From the NCBI RefSeq assembly GCF_029873635.1, contig NC_080422.1:1530001-1594000 (forward strand): a stretch of 64,000 nucleotides of DNA. Reading direction: 5' to 3'. Within the stretch, counting starts at the first letter, position 1. Each line of letters opens with the position of its first letter. The notes beneath the pieces are model-generated. The model made no database searches, was not told the origin of the DNA, and saw nothing but the letters and a program-made list of their open reading frames with translations. The position numbers and the translations under genes were made by a program. This stretch comes from Malania oleifera. Taxonomy: Eukaryota; Streptophyta; Magnoliopsida; Santalales; Ximeniaceae. Positions 1-11,530 of this stretch are shown piece after piece.

Positions 1-666
1 TATAGACATATTTGACTCGACAGTGGTCAGTCAGCCATTGTCGGGTCCCGTCTTCGGACTGCACAACCCATCATGGGGGGTAATACATGACATCAGCTAG
101 CTATTCATCCTGGGTATGTTTTTAGTATTATCAATATAACAGATGTTTACGTACAATATGATTTATCAACAATTATGAAAATATATGATTATTCAGTATG
201 TTATGATGAATATCTATAGATATATGAAATGTACTGTATATATATAATTGCATTAAATATTCATGTTGACACACTGCTGTATTTAGTTTATTTTCCCTTA
301 CTGAGAAGTGTCTCACCCCATAATATTGAATGATTTTCAAGAAATCCAGAGAATCCGGCTGGTTAGGGCCGCTGTTGAGTGATTGGAGCTTCCGTACTAG
401 AAGGGTAAGCGTTGAACTAGGAACAAGAGATTTTGTTGTATGATCTTAGTGTTATTTTGAATTTTTGGAGGTTGTATATAGGAATAGTATTTTGATGATA
501 CAGTAAACTATGGTATTATGTTTTATGGTTGGATGTTTGAGATTTTATACTTACTGCTGCTTAGATTTCTCCTGTGATTGACAGGTGTTCCCGTTACCCA
601 CGGGTTCGGGTCGACTTTTTTATATATTATGTTACATTTTATATTAAGGAATTTGAGGTCGTTACA
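1..666 (+). repeat. 3' part of a Tekay-type gypsy LTR, plus orientation (A')
   Basis: The stretch is the reverse complement, with divergence, of the first ~670 bases of the LTRs of element A at 1492 and 9032. It shares the block with the 'cccacgggttcgggtcgac' motif and ends in GAGGTCGTTACA at 666. No primer-binding site follows, so it is a 3' LTR or a solo LTR, cut by the left window edge. The next base resumes a different LTR, so this copy was inserted into that LTR. Its target duplication would lie outside the window. Confidence 0.75.
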
Positions 667-1491
667 GGATCGTCGGTGGAACGAAGTTGGGATTCATCCC
701 AAATCTAAGGTAAGGTTTTTTATTCGGAATTTGAGTTTCCAGCAGTTGTAAGAAATGTGATAGACGTAAAAATAGTAATGTTTTGTTATGAGATTTATGG
801 TTTTAAGGGTGTTGAGTAGAGAACCCTGTGGGTGTTGGACCCGTTATAGTAGGGGATTTTTAGCAGGAAATAGGTAAGGGAAATATGTTATGTTAGGTTA
901 TTTGAGTATGATTTTAGTATAAAATTATAAATGTTCTACTAGAGTATTATTCACGGTAGAGATTTATACATTTTATCAAGTATGATTAATATGTTTTATA
1001 ATTACTGCGTGACTTGAAAATATAGATATAATACAGAAATATGTTTTACAGTATTTTCCTGAGCTATATTTTATAAAATATACAGATAGTGAATATATTT
1101 TACAGCAATTATAGAAATACCATGATTATACAGTTTTACAGTACCATGACATACAGATTTACAGTTAATTACAGAAACACAGTTGATATAGATACAGTTT
1201 TCTACAACGTCATGATTTATACAGTTATTACAAAATCATGGTAAAACAAATAGTTGTATATAGAGATGTATTATATAGTATTAGACCCTGTTGGACCATA
1301 CAGTTACAAAACACGGTACCGTAGCTATATACAGTTTATATAGTGCAACCACCTATTTAGATAATACGTGGTATAAAGGTCGATCGCATGGAGCCCACGA
1401 GTGGACAGACTCCCCCTCAGATATGGGTTGAGGAGGGCTAATCAAACTATGGAATATAGTGATTTATTCCTGGTTGGCCAGCCAGGGTAAA
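667..1491 (+). repeat. Older gypsy LTR, left part (B'), interrupted by A' and by element A
   Basis: Bases from 667 match the reverse complement of the element-B LTR interior (near 35110 downwards). Both share the block ending in 'aaggt..ggtaaggt', the block with 'ggtaagggaaatatg', and the block around 'ttggccagccagggtaaa'. The LTR stops at 1491 where element A begins and continues at 11526. It is a degraded plus-orientation LTR with no coding sequence, the landing site for two later elements. Confidence 0.75.
1487..1491. other. Target-site duplication of element A, left copy
   Basis: GTAAA stands directly before the left LTR start (TGTAATG). The same five bases follow the right LTR end at 11526-11530. 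Five bases is the expected length for a gypsy integrase. Confidence 0.92.
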
Positions 1492-3976
1492 TGTAATGTC
1501 CCTTAATTTCTTAACATAAAATATCACATAATAAATAAAATGGTTGACCCGAACCCGTGGGTAGCAGGGACACCTGTCAAACACAGCGAAAAACCTAGCA
1601 GCAGTAAACATAAAACCTCAAACATCTAATCATAAAACATACTACCAGAGGTTTCTATAACATCAAAATACTGTTATGATATACAACCTCCAAAAGTCAA
1701 AATAACACTAACATTAAATAACAAAAACTCCCGATCCTAGTTCAATGCTTACCCTTCTAGTAGGGAAGCTCCAATCACTCAATGGCGGCTCTAGCCCGCC
1801 GGTCTCACTGGATTTCCTGAAAATTAATTAAGTTTGGGGGTGAGACACTTCTCAGTAAGGGAAAATAAACTAAATACAGTTGTGTGACAACATGAATATT
1901 TAATGCATTTATATGTATACAGTACATTTCATAATTCTATAAACATCATCATATCGTACTGGGTAAACATATATTTTCACATCTGTTAATAATCATAACA
2001 TACATAAAATCATCTGTTATAATTGTAGTACTGAAAACAAACATAGGATTAATAGCTAGCTGGTGTCATGTATTACCCCCCATGACGGGTTGTGCAGCCC
2101 GAAGGCGAGACCCGACAATGGCTGGCCGACCACTGCCGAATCAAATATGTTTGTAAGTACGATGAGCCCGCCACACCCTGGTCTGGACTGCCAGGTGGAC
2201 GTCCACACTCTACCGAAAGCCACATTGACTATCCATCTCCCATTCTCTCGTGGGATAGTTAGCACTAATCTGACATAGATATCCGATCTACACATATAGC
2301 TACGGTACCGAGCCCTAAACTGAACTAAACTAACATCCTGGTTGTAATAACATATAATACATGAACATACATATAACATCATTACGACCTCGTGCCGAAA
2401 ACATAAATACGTGGCCTCGCGCCAATAACATAAATATGTGGCCTCGCGCCAATAACATAAATATGGTCTCGTGCCGATAACATAAATACAGCCTCGTGCC
2501 GATAACATAAATACATGGCCTCCGGCCAATAACATAAATACAACCTCGTGCCAATAACATAAATATATGGCCTCACACCAAAAACATAAATACGGCCTTG
2601 TGCCGATAACATAAATATATGGCCTCGCGCCAAAATTGTTTCAGGTATATATATTCTGAAAATACATCATTTATCACATAATCGTCAAAACTATCACAAC
2701 ATAACTCATATTTTCATAATACCTGAAATCATACTTTGTTCGCAAAATCTTTCACATCATAATACATTTCACACAAAATAATATTCATGCCACACATATG
2801 CTGTTAAAAGTCATACTTCATATTCTAAAATCGTGAATTACTTACATCTCATACATACATATACATTTTAATCATCATAACAGTATTTTCCCAATCGTAC
2901 ATTTCATTCGTAATACACAATATAACATATGCTTTTCTGAAAATAAATTTACTCATAATCAATAATAATTTGTATGGAAAATTACTGCTTTAGTTTATTC
3001 CCTTACCTGGCTACTGAAAAATTCCATAGGACCCAAATCCTACGCTCTTAGCGCCCGAAATTCAACTCCTGAAATTTACATTTTTCCCAGATTAATTAAT
3101 CTATTTCTCCAAAATAATACTCATCTAGTCTTCCCTATGCTCCATACCTCAAATTAATATTTAAACTATTATTTAACATCCCTAATTAATTTTCCAAATT
3201 TTACCTGCGAGTCCCAAAATTACCCCCGCGGCGCTCATCCAGGCCCTAAATTCCAGAAATCCTACTTCAGTCCTAGATGCTTAATATTTTAGCATTTCTA
3301 AATTAATGCTAATTAATTAAAAATAAGCCTCTTAATAATCGCTGCACCCCAAATTTGGGGTTTTGGCCCAACATCCCCACGAGAATTCCGTCCCACTAGA
3401 CTTGTAGAGAATCATCCCTAGATTCTCGTGGTGGTGTCCGTTCGTCAATTGAGCTTATATTTTGTAAGAAATTAAAGAAAAAGGGAAAAATGGCTTACCC
3501 CATGGAATACGCTTACGCCGCTCTTATCATCGATCCGCTTTGGTAAAAATGACGGTAGCGGCGAATGGAGTCTAGTGGTATTTTTGGATTTTTGATCGGG
3601 CGAAAATCTGTCATGAAATCGAGGAGAGAGGGAGAGAGAATGTGAGGAGAGAGAAAGAGGTTACAGGGACTGCGCGTGAGAGAAGAAAAGAAAAGAAAAA
3701 AAAGAAAGAAAGAAAAAGAAGAAGAAGATGATCGAAGGGGGTTCAAGAAGTTACCTAAAGCTTAAAGCTTCAAGTAATTTAATAATAATAATAATATATT
3801 TAATTAATATAATAATAATATATTTTATTAATAAAAATAAAAATAAATTTTAATTAATTTTTTTCTTTTTCTTTTAAATCTGATTAATAATTAGTTAATT
3901 AATTAATTATTTTTTATTTTTATTTTTTTGAAAATCAATCCACTAATCTTTTATATCTCTTTTTGGGGTTTTTACA
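1492..3976 (-). repeat. 3' LTR of element A
   Basis: 2485 bases, TGTAATGTCC to TTTTTACA on the plus strand. It matches 9032-11525 over its full length, with differences clustered in the first 165 bases and then long nearly identical stretches. On the minus strand the LTR starts at 3976. The U3 side is A+T-rich (3770-3960) and the far side carries a 24-27 bp tandem array. It has no coding content: reading frames here come from the array and from purine runs. Confidence 0.93.
2386..2634. repeat. 24-27 bp tandem repeat array in LTR A (left copy)
   Basis: About ten units follow the consensus CCTCGTGCCGATAACATAAA, separated by a short variable spacer (tacgg, tatatgg, tacgtgg). The CG steps within units have often changed to TG or CA. 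The reverse frame reads as repeats of 'CYRHE' or 'MLLARGH', which gives long artefactual open frames. Confidence 0.9.
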
Positions 3977-3989
3977 TTCTCCCCTCCTT
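3977..3989 (-). other. Polypurine tract of element A
   Basis: The minus strand reads AAGGAGGGGAGAA immediately upstream of the 3' LTR start at 3976. This is the usual primer for plus-strand DNA synthesis in LTR elements. Confidence 0.9.
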
Positions 3990-4241
3990 ATAAAAATTTC
4001 ATCCTCGAAATTTGCCATTCCCCTGTTTCCCTTCCTTAGTGAAAACACTTCAAATTTTTATTGATTACCCACACTTATGGCGGAGGAATACTGTGGTTAC
4101 AACGAGGGCTCTAGGAGATCACAATTATTCAAAATTCTCCCAAAACCATTCACATTTCAAAACTAAAAACTCTATCTATCTTACATTACACTATACAAAT
4201 AAAAACTACAATACTATTCCATTCACTTGACTGGTTCAGCT

Positions 4242-5648
4242 CTAAACTCCACTGAATAAGTGCGGATATCTCTGGCGCATTTGATCCTCTAATTCTCAGG
4301 AAGCCTCCTCAATGGCATGGTTGCGCCACAGAACTTTTACCAGTGGAATCTTCTTCGTGCGTAGCTCCTGTTCCTTCAAATCAAGAATCTGCACTGGCAC
4401 TTCCTCATAAACTAAAGTATCGCCCAATTCCAATGCTTCATATCTAATCACATGGGAGGGGTCTGGGACGTATTTCCTCAGCATAGAAACGTGGAATACG
4501 TCATGGATCCTAGATAGGACCGGTGGTAATGCCAAACGATAGGCAACTGGACCCACTCTCTCAAGAATCTCGAATGGTCCAATATACCTAGGGCTCAGCT
4601 TACCGTTCCTCCCGAACCTCATAACATCCTTTAACGGTGCCACCTTCAGGAACACGTGATCTCCTGTGTCAAACTCCAATTCTCGCCGACGAGTATCAGC
4701 ATAACTCTTCTGCCGGCTCTGTGCTGTCCTAATCCTATCTCTGATGAGTCTGACTTTATCCTGAGTCTGCTGTATCAGCTCTGGCCCCAATACCTGTCTC
4801 TCTCCAACCTCATCCCAATACAACAGGGATTGACACCTCCTGCCATACAATGCCTCATACAGTGCCATTCCAATGCTGGACTGGTAGCTGTTGTTATACG
4901 CAAACTCAACCAGTGGCAAATATTGCATCCAATGATCTCTTAAGTCCAGCACACATGCTTGCAGCATATCCTCCAGAATCTGTATTGTCCTCTCTGTCTG
5001 TCCATCTGTCTGAGGATGAAAAGCTGTGCTGAATGACAACTGAGAACCCATGACCCCTTGCAAACTCTTCCAAAAACGAGATGTGAACTGTGGGTCTCTA
5101 TCTGAAACTATGGACACTGGGACGCCGTGGAGTCTAACTATTTCCTGGATATATAACTCAGCCAATCTGTCCATGGAGTAGCTAACTCTGATCAGCAAAA
5201 AGTGGGCAATCTTCGTCAGTCGATCCACCACTACCCAGATAGCATCCTGTCCATGCAATGCTGGTGGTAATCCTGAGACGAAATCCATCGCTATATGCTC
5301 CCACTTCCACTCAGGAATGTGGAGTGGCTGCAACAATCCCGCCGGTCTCTGATGCTCAGCCTTCACTTGCTGGCACGTCAAACACTGATCTACATACCGA
5401 GCTATCTCCCTCTTCATGTTGCTCCACCAGAAGGACTCTCGGAGATCCCTGTACATTTTAGTGCTACCTAGATGTACAGTATATAGGGATCGATGTGCTT
5501 CCTCCAGAATGATTTTCTTGATCTCAGGATCGGCAGGAACACATAACCTGGTATGGAACCTTAGAGCTCCATCATCTGAAATGCTGAACTCTGGTTCTTG
5601 ACCATCATGTACCTTTCCCATAAGCTCTGCTAGTTCTGCATCATTCAT
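4242..5648 (-). pseudogene. Element A integrase with C-terminal chromodomain-like tail
   Basis: This is the last part of the element-A polyprotein. Integrase joins retrotransposon DNA to the host genome. Visible in order: an HHCC zinc region ending CLTCQQ, then the catalytic core with the first Asp in AMDFVSGLP, the second Asp in SDRDPQF and the Glu in GQTERTIQILEDML. All three acidic residues are present. The GPF/Y-type segment (IGPFEIL) and a chromodomain-like tail (ILDLKEQELR then LVKVLWRNH) follow. Such tails direct chromoviruses to heterochromatin. An in-frame TGA at 4296-4298 falls just before the end, where a Trp codon is expected. The frame continues without shift to a natural stop at 4242. 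Apart from that stop this is the best-preserved domain of the window. Confidence 0.88.
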
Positions 5649-5681
5649 CTGAGCTGCTTTAATCCTCTCCTGTAGAGTCGG

Positions 5682-6182
5682 CTATAAAACCAAGTCAGCA
5701 ATGAATGCCTGGTGATCGCCCTCTACCAGCTCCACACCGAGCCTCTCCAGATCCATCTGAATCGGATGCGGAATCTCCACTGCAGATAGAAATGATTCCA
5801 CTAATTTTTGACTCAAAGCATCAGCAACCACATTAGCCTTTCCCGGGTGGTAGCTAATAGTGCAGTCGTAATCCTTTATTAGCTCCAACCATCTCCTCTG
5901 CCTTATATTCAATTCCTTATGTGTGAAGAAATACTTTAAACTCTTATGGTCAGTAAATATCTCACACCTACCCCCATATAGATAGTGTTTCCAAATCTTC
6001 AGCGCGTAAACAACTGCCGCCAACTCTAGATCATGGGTAGGATAGTTCTTCTCATATTCTTTCAACTGTCGTGAGGCACAGGCTATCACTCTCCCCCGCT
6101 GCATCAACACCCACCCGAGCCCTTTATGGGACGCATCACTGTAAATTACGAACCCCTTTTCTTCTGAAGGAATCGTCAACAC
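5682..6182 (-). pseudogene. Element A RNase H domain
   Basis: The frame is continuous with the reverse transcriptase upstream and the integrase downstream, separated from them only by stop codons (6201-6203 TAG, 5682-5684 TAG). RNase H degrades the RNA strand of the RNA-DNA hybrid during reverse transcription. The core is recognisable from [13 protein letters not shown] (first Asp), [20 protein letters not shown] (Glu) and [11 protein letters not shown] (Asp), and it ends with the connection motif [14 protein letters not shown]. No frameshift was seen. Both bounding stops read TAG where related elements carry Gln, as expected from CAG to TAG change. Confidence 0.88.
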
Positions 6183-6200
6183 AGGCGCAGTGATGGGTCG

Positions 6201-6941
6201 CTACTTCAACTCCTGGAAGCTCTGTTCACATTCATCAGACCACTCAAACTTCGCTCCTTTCTTGGTCAATATGGTCAATGGGCCTGACAATCGAGAGAAG
6301 CCCTCAACAAACCTGCGGTAGTACCCAACCAATCCTAGGATACTCCTGATCTCGTGCGCGTTCTTTGGTTGTACCCAGTCTACTACCGCCTCAATTTTAC
6401 TCAAATCAACAAAAATACCACCCTTGGATATAACGTGTCCAAGGAAGGTAACTTGTTCTAGCCAGAACTCACACTTCTTGAGCTTCGCATATAGCTTCTT
6501 CTCTCGCAATACCTGCAACACTATACTCAGATGCTCCTCATGCTCCTCCGGACTCTTCGAATACACCAGTATATCATCAATGAATACTACCACAAACTGA
6601 TCCAAGTACTGGTGAAAAACCCTGTTCATAAGATCCATAAACACTGCAGGAGCATTCGTCAATCCAAACGGCATAACTAGAAATTCATAGTGATCATACT
6701 GTGTTCTAAATGCCGTCTTCAGAACATCTTCCGCCCTGACTTTCACCTGATGGTACCCATAGCGTAAATCTATCTTTGAAAAGATCTGTGTCCCCTGTAA
6801 TTGGTCAAACAAATCATCAATACGCGGGAGCGGGTATTTATTCTTGATAGTTACTTTATTTATTTCTCGATAGTCGATGCACAATCTCATCGAGCCATCC
6901 TTCTTCCTTACAAACAAAACCAGTGCTCCCCAGGGTGACAC
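6201..6941 (-). pseudogene. Element A reverse transcriptase domain
   Basis: RNA-dependent DNA polymerase domain of the polyprotein. It contains [13 protein letters not shown], the palm segment [30 protein letters not shown], and the catalytic box [14 protein letters not shown] with both Asp residues intact. [19 protein letters not shown] and the connection region follow. Length and spacing match gypsy reverse transcriptases. It is preceded in frame by a TGA (6948-6950, where CGA is likely original) and followed by a TAG (6201-6203). The catalytic centre is unmutated, which contrasts with element B and element J here. Confidence 0.9.
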
Positions 6942-6947
6942 ACTGGG

Positions 6948-7556
6948 TCAAATGAACCCCTTATCTAACAGCTCCTGCAGCTGCTCTTTCAATTCTTTTA
7001 GCTCTGCCGGTGCCATTCTATACGACGGCTTCGAAATCGGCACTGTCCCCGGAACCAGATCAATAACAAACTCTACCTTACGATTAGGAGGTAGTCCCGG
7101 TAAATCCTCTGGAAATACATCAGGTAAATCTCTCACCACTGGGATATCCTCCACCCTCAGTTCCCCTTCTGATACAGCCTTCGCATAGGCTAAATATCCC
7201 TGACAACCTTCTGATAGCAATTTACACGCCTGAATAGCAGATAATAACGGAGGTGGGGTGCGCACACGTGATCCCACGAATCTGTACTCCTGTCCCTCTG
7301 GAGGTCTAAACACTACCACTCTCTGATGGCAATCAATGCTAGCATAGTGGGCAGCTAGCCAATCCATGCCCAAGATTACCTTAAACCCATGCATGTCTAA
7401 AACCACCAGATTAGCTAACAAATACCTCCCTTGAATATCCACTGGACAATCCTTGAGTACCTTCCTACATACCCCTACGGTCCCAGTTGGCGTAGCAACA
7501 AACAAACTAATTTCTAACTGCTGAGGCTCAAACCCACACAATTTAACATAATCCTA
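6948..7556 (-). pseudogene. Element A protease to RT linker region
   Basis: The region runs from just after the protease motif to the start of the reverse transcriptase. It contains KVILGMDWLAAHYASIDCHQRVVVF, typical of the C-terminal half of the gypsy aspartic protease. A linker follows with DLPDVFPEDLPGLPPNR and the pre-RT segment [21 protein letters not shown]. The frame is bounded by TAG at 7554-7556 and TGA at 6948-6950, both in phase with the rest of gag-pol. Confidence 0.85.
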
Positions 7557-8714
7557 GGTGATAAATGAATGCGTCGCCCCAAAATCAAACAAAATAGTAG
7601 CTTTAAATGACAGTATTGAAACAGTACCTGTCACCACATCTCCTGCTGCCTCAGCATCTCCTGGCGTCAAAGCGAAAACTCTGGCTGGGGCCGTATTCCT
7701 CTGCTGGCCTCCTTGTGGTGCTTGGTAACCTCCTCGTGCAGGTCTAGGAGCAGTACTAGTCTGTGTCAGACACTCCCTCATCATATGTCCTGGCTCCCCG
7801 CACCTGTAGCAGACACCTCGCCCAGCACGACACTCTCCCAGGTGTCTCTTCCCGCAAGATGGGCAAGCTGGAGATGGCTGCATACCCTGGAAACCATGAT
7901 TCCCGATCTTCTGTCTCTGGTTCCTATAATAGCCACCTCTCTTCCACGCGGCACGACCAACTCCCTGCTGGAAACCAGAAGGTGTAGTTCTCTTCTTCTA
8001 CCTCTGCTCCTTAGCCCCCAACCGATCACCAATTTCTGCTATAGTGGCTCGGTCAACCAGCTCGGTGAAGTCTTGCAACTTCAAAATCGATACCTGCTTA
8101 TAAATTTCTCTCCTTAAGCCTCTTTCAAACTATCGTACCTTCTTCGTCTCATCTGGAATAATGTACAGGGCGAAGCGAGATAGTTCGATGAACCTCGCCG
8201 TGTACTGCTGTACTGACAGCTGTCCCTGCTTCAGATTCAGGAGCTCCGTAATCTTAGCCTCCCTGGAAGAGGCTGGAAAATACCTATCGAAGAATATCTC
8301 TCTAAATCGCTCCTAAGTCATCTCTACAGGTATAGTCCTCTGCTGCTCTAACAATCTCACTGCTGACCACCATCTCTCGGCCTCTCCAGTCAGTTTGTAG
8401 GTGGCAAGCAGCACCTTCTGCTCCTCTGAACACTACAGTACTGCAAATATTTTCTCCATCTCCTGCACCCAATTCTCAGCGACTGTAGGATCCGTTCCCC
8501 CTGAGAAAACTGGAGGATTCATCTTTATGAACTTCTCGATCGTACAACCGTGGCCTACATATGGACCACCCTGCTCCTTCGAACTCCTGGCAATTTCTGC
8601 CATCACTTGCTGTGCTACGCTGCGTAAAACGGCATCTGAATCACTACCCGCAGCGCCCGAGGGTCCAGCACCCTCACTCCCACTGGCGTGGGCATTATTG
8701 CCACAAAGGTCCAT
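7554..8714 (-). pseudogene. Element A gag with zinc knuckle and protease motif
   Basis: Gag forms the virus-like particle and binds the RNA. The frame starts at the Met at 8714 (MDLCGNN). The Met four codons upstream lies in a conserved FFRMD leader also seen in element B, so the inner Met is preferred. The retrotransposon gag domain lies at about codons 60-200. A zinc knuckle of CCHC type (CYRCGEPGHMMREC) lies near 7790-7830. The protease motif reads DFGATHSF near 7556-7600, so the expected D-S-G is D-F-G, which probably abolishes activity. In-frame TAG codons lie at 8433-8435, 8313-8315, 8130-8132, 7998-8000 and 7554-7556. No frameshift separates these segments: the frame is the same throughout. 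Confidence 0.87.
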
Positions 8715-8869
8715 CCTGAAAAACATGTAACTTAACCAAAAACCTCATTCTCTATACATATTACTCAACTCATATGGTATATTTTCTTAATTAACTCGTC
8801 ACTCTTGATCTTAATTCAAGGTTCAATCCTGCAACCTAGATACCCAACCCGACGATAGTTTACAATGAA

Positions 8870-8895
8870 TTTCCTGAAGTCGTCACCTCAGGAAA
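8870..8895 (-). promoter_or_regulatory. Conserved leader hairpin of element A
   Basis: On the transcript strand TTTCCTGA pairs with TCAGGAAA around a 10-base loop beginning GGTGACGA. Equivalent hairpins with nearly the same loop occur in the leaders of B (42418-42445) and E (55870-55897). It lies between the primer-binding site and the gag start, where packaging or dimerisation signals of LTR elements usually lie. The function is inferred. Confidence 0.5.
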
Positions 8896-9018
8896 ATCAC
8901 ACAAACCACCACGGAAGTCCTGCATCTAGACTACAAAAATAGACCTCAAAGTCTCTTATCCTATTCTCTAGTATTATTACTGCTGTACTCTAGAGTCTAC
9001 AGAACCTAGTATCCTAGA

Positions 9019-9029
9019 CTCTGATACCA
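9019..9029 (-). other. Primer-binding site of element A (initiator Met tRNA)
   Basis: The minus strand reads TGGTATCAGAG two bases inside the 5' LTR, the complement of the 3' end of plant initiator methionine tRNA. It marks the right-hand LTR as the 5' LTR and fixes the orientation as minus. Confidence 0.93.
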
Positions 9030-9031
9030 AA

Positions 9032-11525
9032 TGTAACGTCCCTCAATTTCTTAACATAAAATATCACATAATAAATAAAATGGTCGACCCGAACCCGTGG
9101 GTAGCAGGGACACCTATCAAACACAGCGGAAAACCTAACAGCAGTAAACATAAAATCTCAAACATCCAATCATAAAACATAATACCAGAGGTTTCTATAA
9201 CATCAAAATACTGTTATGATATACAACCTCCAAAAGTCAAAATAACACTAACATTAAATAACAAAAACTCCCGATCCTAGTTCAATGCTTACCCTTCTAG
9301 TAGGGAAGCTCCAATCACTCAATGGCGGCTCTAGCCCGCCGGTCTCACTGGATTTCCTGAAAATTAATTAAGTTTGGGGATGAGACACTTCTCAGTAAGG
9401 GAAAATAAACTAAATACAGCTGTGTGACAACATGAATATTTAATACATTTATACGTATACAGTACATTTCATAATTCTATAAACATCATCATATCGTACT
9501 GGGTAAACATATATTTTCACATCTGTTAATAATCATAACATACATAAAATCATTTGTTATAACTGTAGTACTGAAAACAAACACAGGATTAATAGCTAGC
9601 TGGTGTCATGTATTACCCCCCATGACGGGTTGTGCAGCCCGAAGGCGGGACCCGACAATGGCTGGCCGACCACTGTCGAATCAAATATGTTTGTAAGTAC
9701 GATGAGCCCGCCACACCCTGGTCCGGACTACCAGGTGGGCGTCCACACTCTACCGAAAGCCACATTGACTATCCATCTCCCATTCTCTCGTGGGATGGTT
9801 AGCACTAATCTGACGTATATATCTGATCTACACATATAGCTACGGTACCGAGCCCTGAACTGAATTAAACTAACATCCTGATTGTAATAACATATAATAC
9901 ATGAACATACATATAACATCATTACGGCCTCGTGCCGAAAATATAGTAATTACGGCCTCGTGCTGAAAACATAAATACGTGGCCTCGCGCTAATAACATA
10001 AATACGGTCTCGTGCCGATAACATAAATACGGCCTCGTGTCGATAACATAAATACATGGCCTCGCGCCAATAACATAAATACGGTCTCGTGCCAATAACA
10101 TAAATATATGGCCTCGCACCAAAAACATAAATACGGCCTTATGCCGATAACATAAATATATGGCCTCGTGCCAAAATTGTTTCAAGTATATATATTCTGA
10201 AAATACATCATTTATCACATAATCGTCAAAACTATCACAACATAACTCATATTTTCATAATACCTGAAATCATGCTTTGTTCGTAAAATCTTTCACATCA
10301 TAATACATTTCACACAAAATAATATTCATGCACACATATGCTGTTAAAAGTCATACTTCATATTCTAAAATCGTGAATTACTTACATCTTATACATACAT
10401 ATACATTTTAATCGTCATAGCAGTATTTTCCCAATCGTACATTTCATTCGTAATACACAATATAACATATGCTTTTCTGAAAATAAATTTACTCATAATC
10501 AATAATAATTTGTATGAAAAATTACTGCTTTAATTTATTCCCTTACCTTGGTACTGAGAAATTCCTTATGACCCAAATCCTACGCTCTTAGCGCCCGAAA
10601 TTCAACTCCTGAAATTTACATTTTTCCCAAATTAAATAATCTATTTCTTCAAAATAATACTCATCTAGTCTTCCCTAGGCTCCATATATCTCAAATTAAT
10701 ATTTAAACTATTATTTAACATCCCTAATTAATTTTCCAAATTTTACCTGCCGGTCCCAAAATTACCCTCGTGGCGCTCACCCGGGTCCTAAATTCCAGAA
10801 ATCCTACTTCAATCCTAGATGCTTAATATTTTAGCATTTCTAAATTAATGCTAATTAATTAAAAATAAACCTTTTAATAATCGCTGCACCCCAAATTTGG
10901 GATTTTGGTCCAACACCCCCACGAGAATTTCGTCTCACTAGACTTGTAGAGAATCATCTCTAGATTCTCGTGATAGTGTCTATTCGTCAATTGGACTTAT
11001 ATTTTACAAGACTTTAAAGAAAAAAGAAAAAATGGCTTACCTCAGGGAATACGCTTACGTTGCCTACCACCGATCCGCTTCGATAGAAATGACGGCAACG
11101 ACAAATGGAGTCCAGTGGTATTTTCAGATTTTCAATTGGGCGAAAATTCGTCATGAAATTGAGGAGAGAGGGAGAGAGAACGTGAGGAGAGAGAAAGAGG
11201 TTATAGGGACTGCGCGTGAGAGAAGAAAAGAAAAGAAAGAAAGAAAGAAAAAGAAGAAGAAGAAGAAGATGATTGCGGGGGGGGGGGGGTTCAAGAAGTT
11301 ACCTGAAGCTTTAATTTAATAATAATAATAATAATAATAATAATATATTTAATTAATATAATAATAATATATTTTATTAATAAAAATAAAAATAAATTTT
11401 AATTAATTTTTTTCCTTTTTTTTTAAATCTAATTAATAATTAGTTAGTTAATTAATTAATTTTAATTATTATTTTTTTTGAAAATCAATCCACTAATCTT
11501 TATATCTCTTTTTGGGGTTTTTACA
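9032..11525 (-). repeat. 5' LTR of element A
   Basis: 2494 bases, TGTAACGTCC to TTTTTACA on the plus strand, matching 1492-3976. It contains the same 24-27 bp array (9926-10174), a purine block with a GAA-rich run (11160-11270), a G run at 11277-11289 and an ATA-rich tract (11317-11400). The LTR pair differs by a few percent by eye, so insertion is not very recent. Confidence 0.93.
9926..10174. repeat. 24-27 bp tandem repeat array in LTR A (right copy)
   Basis: Same array as at 2386-2634, with about ten units. It includes a unit variant with 'gaaaatatagtaattacgg' that the left copy lacks, so the two arrays have begun to diverge. Confidence 0.9.
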
Positions 11526-11530
11526 GTAAA
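11526..11530. other. Target-site duplication of element A, right copy
   Basis: GTAAA directly follows the right LTR end. It is identical to 1487-1491. Confidence 0.92.

Larger units (their letters stand above)
1492..11525 (-). mobile_element. Nearly complete Ty3/gypsy chromovirus, Tekay/Del-like (element A)
   Basis: A 10.03 kb element with all structural hallmarks on the minus strand. It has two LTRs of about 2.49 kb (1492-3976 and 9032-11525), each starting TG and ending CA, and a GTAAA target duplication. The primer-binding site (9019-9029) matches initiator methionine tRNA, and a polypurine tract (3977-3989) adjoins the 3' LTR. Between them lies one gag-pol reading frame (8714 to 4242) in the order gag, zinc knuckle, protease, reverse transcriptase, RNase H, integrase, chromodomain-like tail. 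That order and the long LTRs fit the Tekay/Del chromovirus clade. Nine in-frame stops and no frameshift show it is dead but fairly young. It sits inside an older LTR (667-1491 / 11526-12183). The lineage assignment is from family knowledge and was not tested with a tree. Confidence 0.93.

Noticed and set aside
2056..2633. Long minus-strand frames with repeated MLLARGH / CYRHE motifs in LTR A (also 9922-10218)
   Set aside because: They are the translation of a 24-27 bp non-coding tandem array inside LTRs. The frames differ between the two LTR copies and have no start context.
4656..8730. Plus-strand frames over element A (for example 8401-8730, 7713-8117)
   Set aside because: They are antisense shadows of the gag-pol frame and have no family features.
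11032..11319. Lys/Glu-rich plus frame ending in a Gly run
   Set aside because: It lies in the U3 purine tract and G run of LTR A, opposite to the element's orientation.
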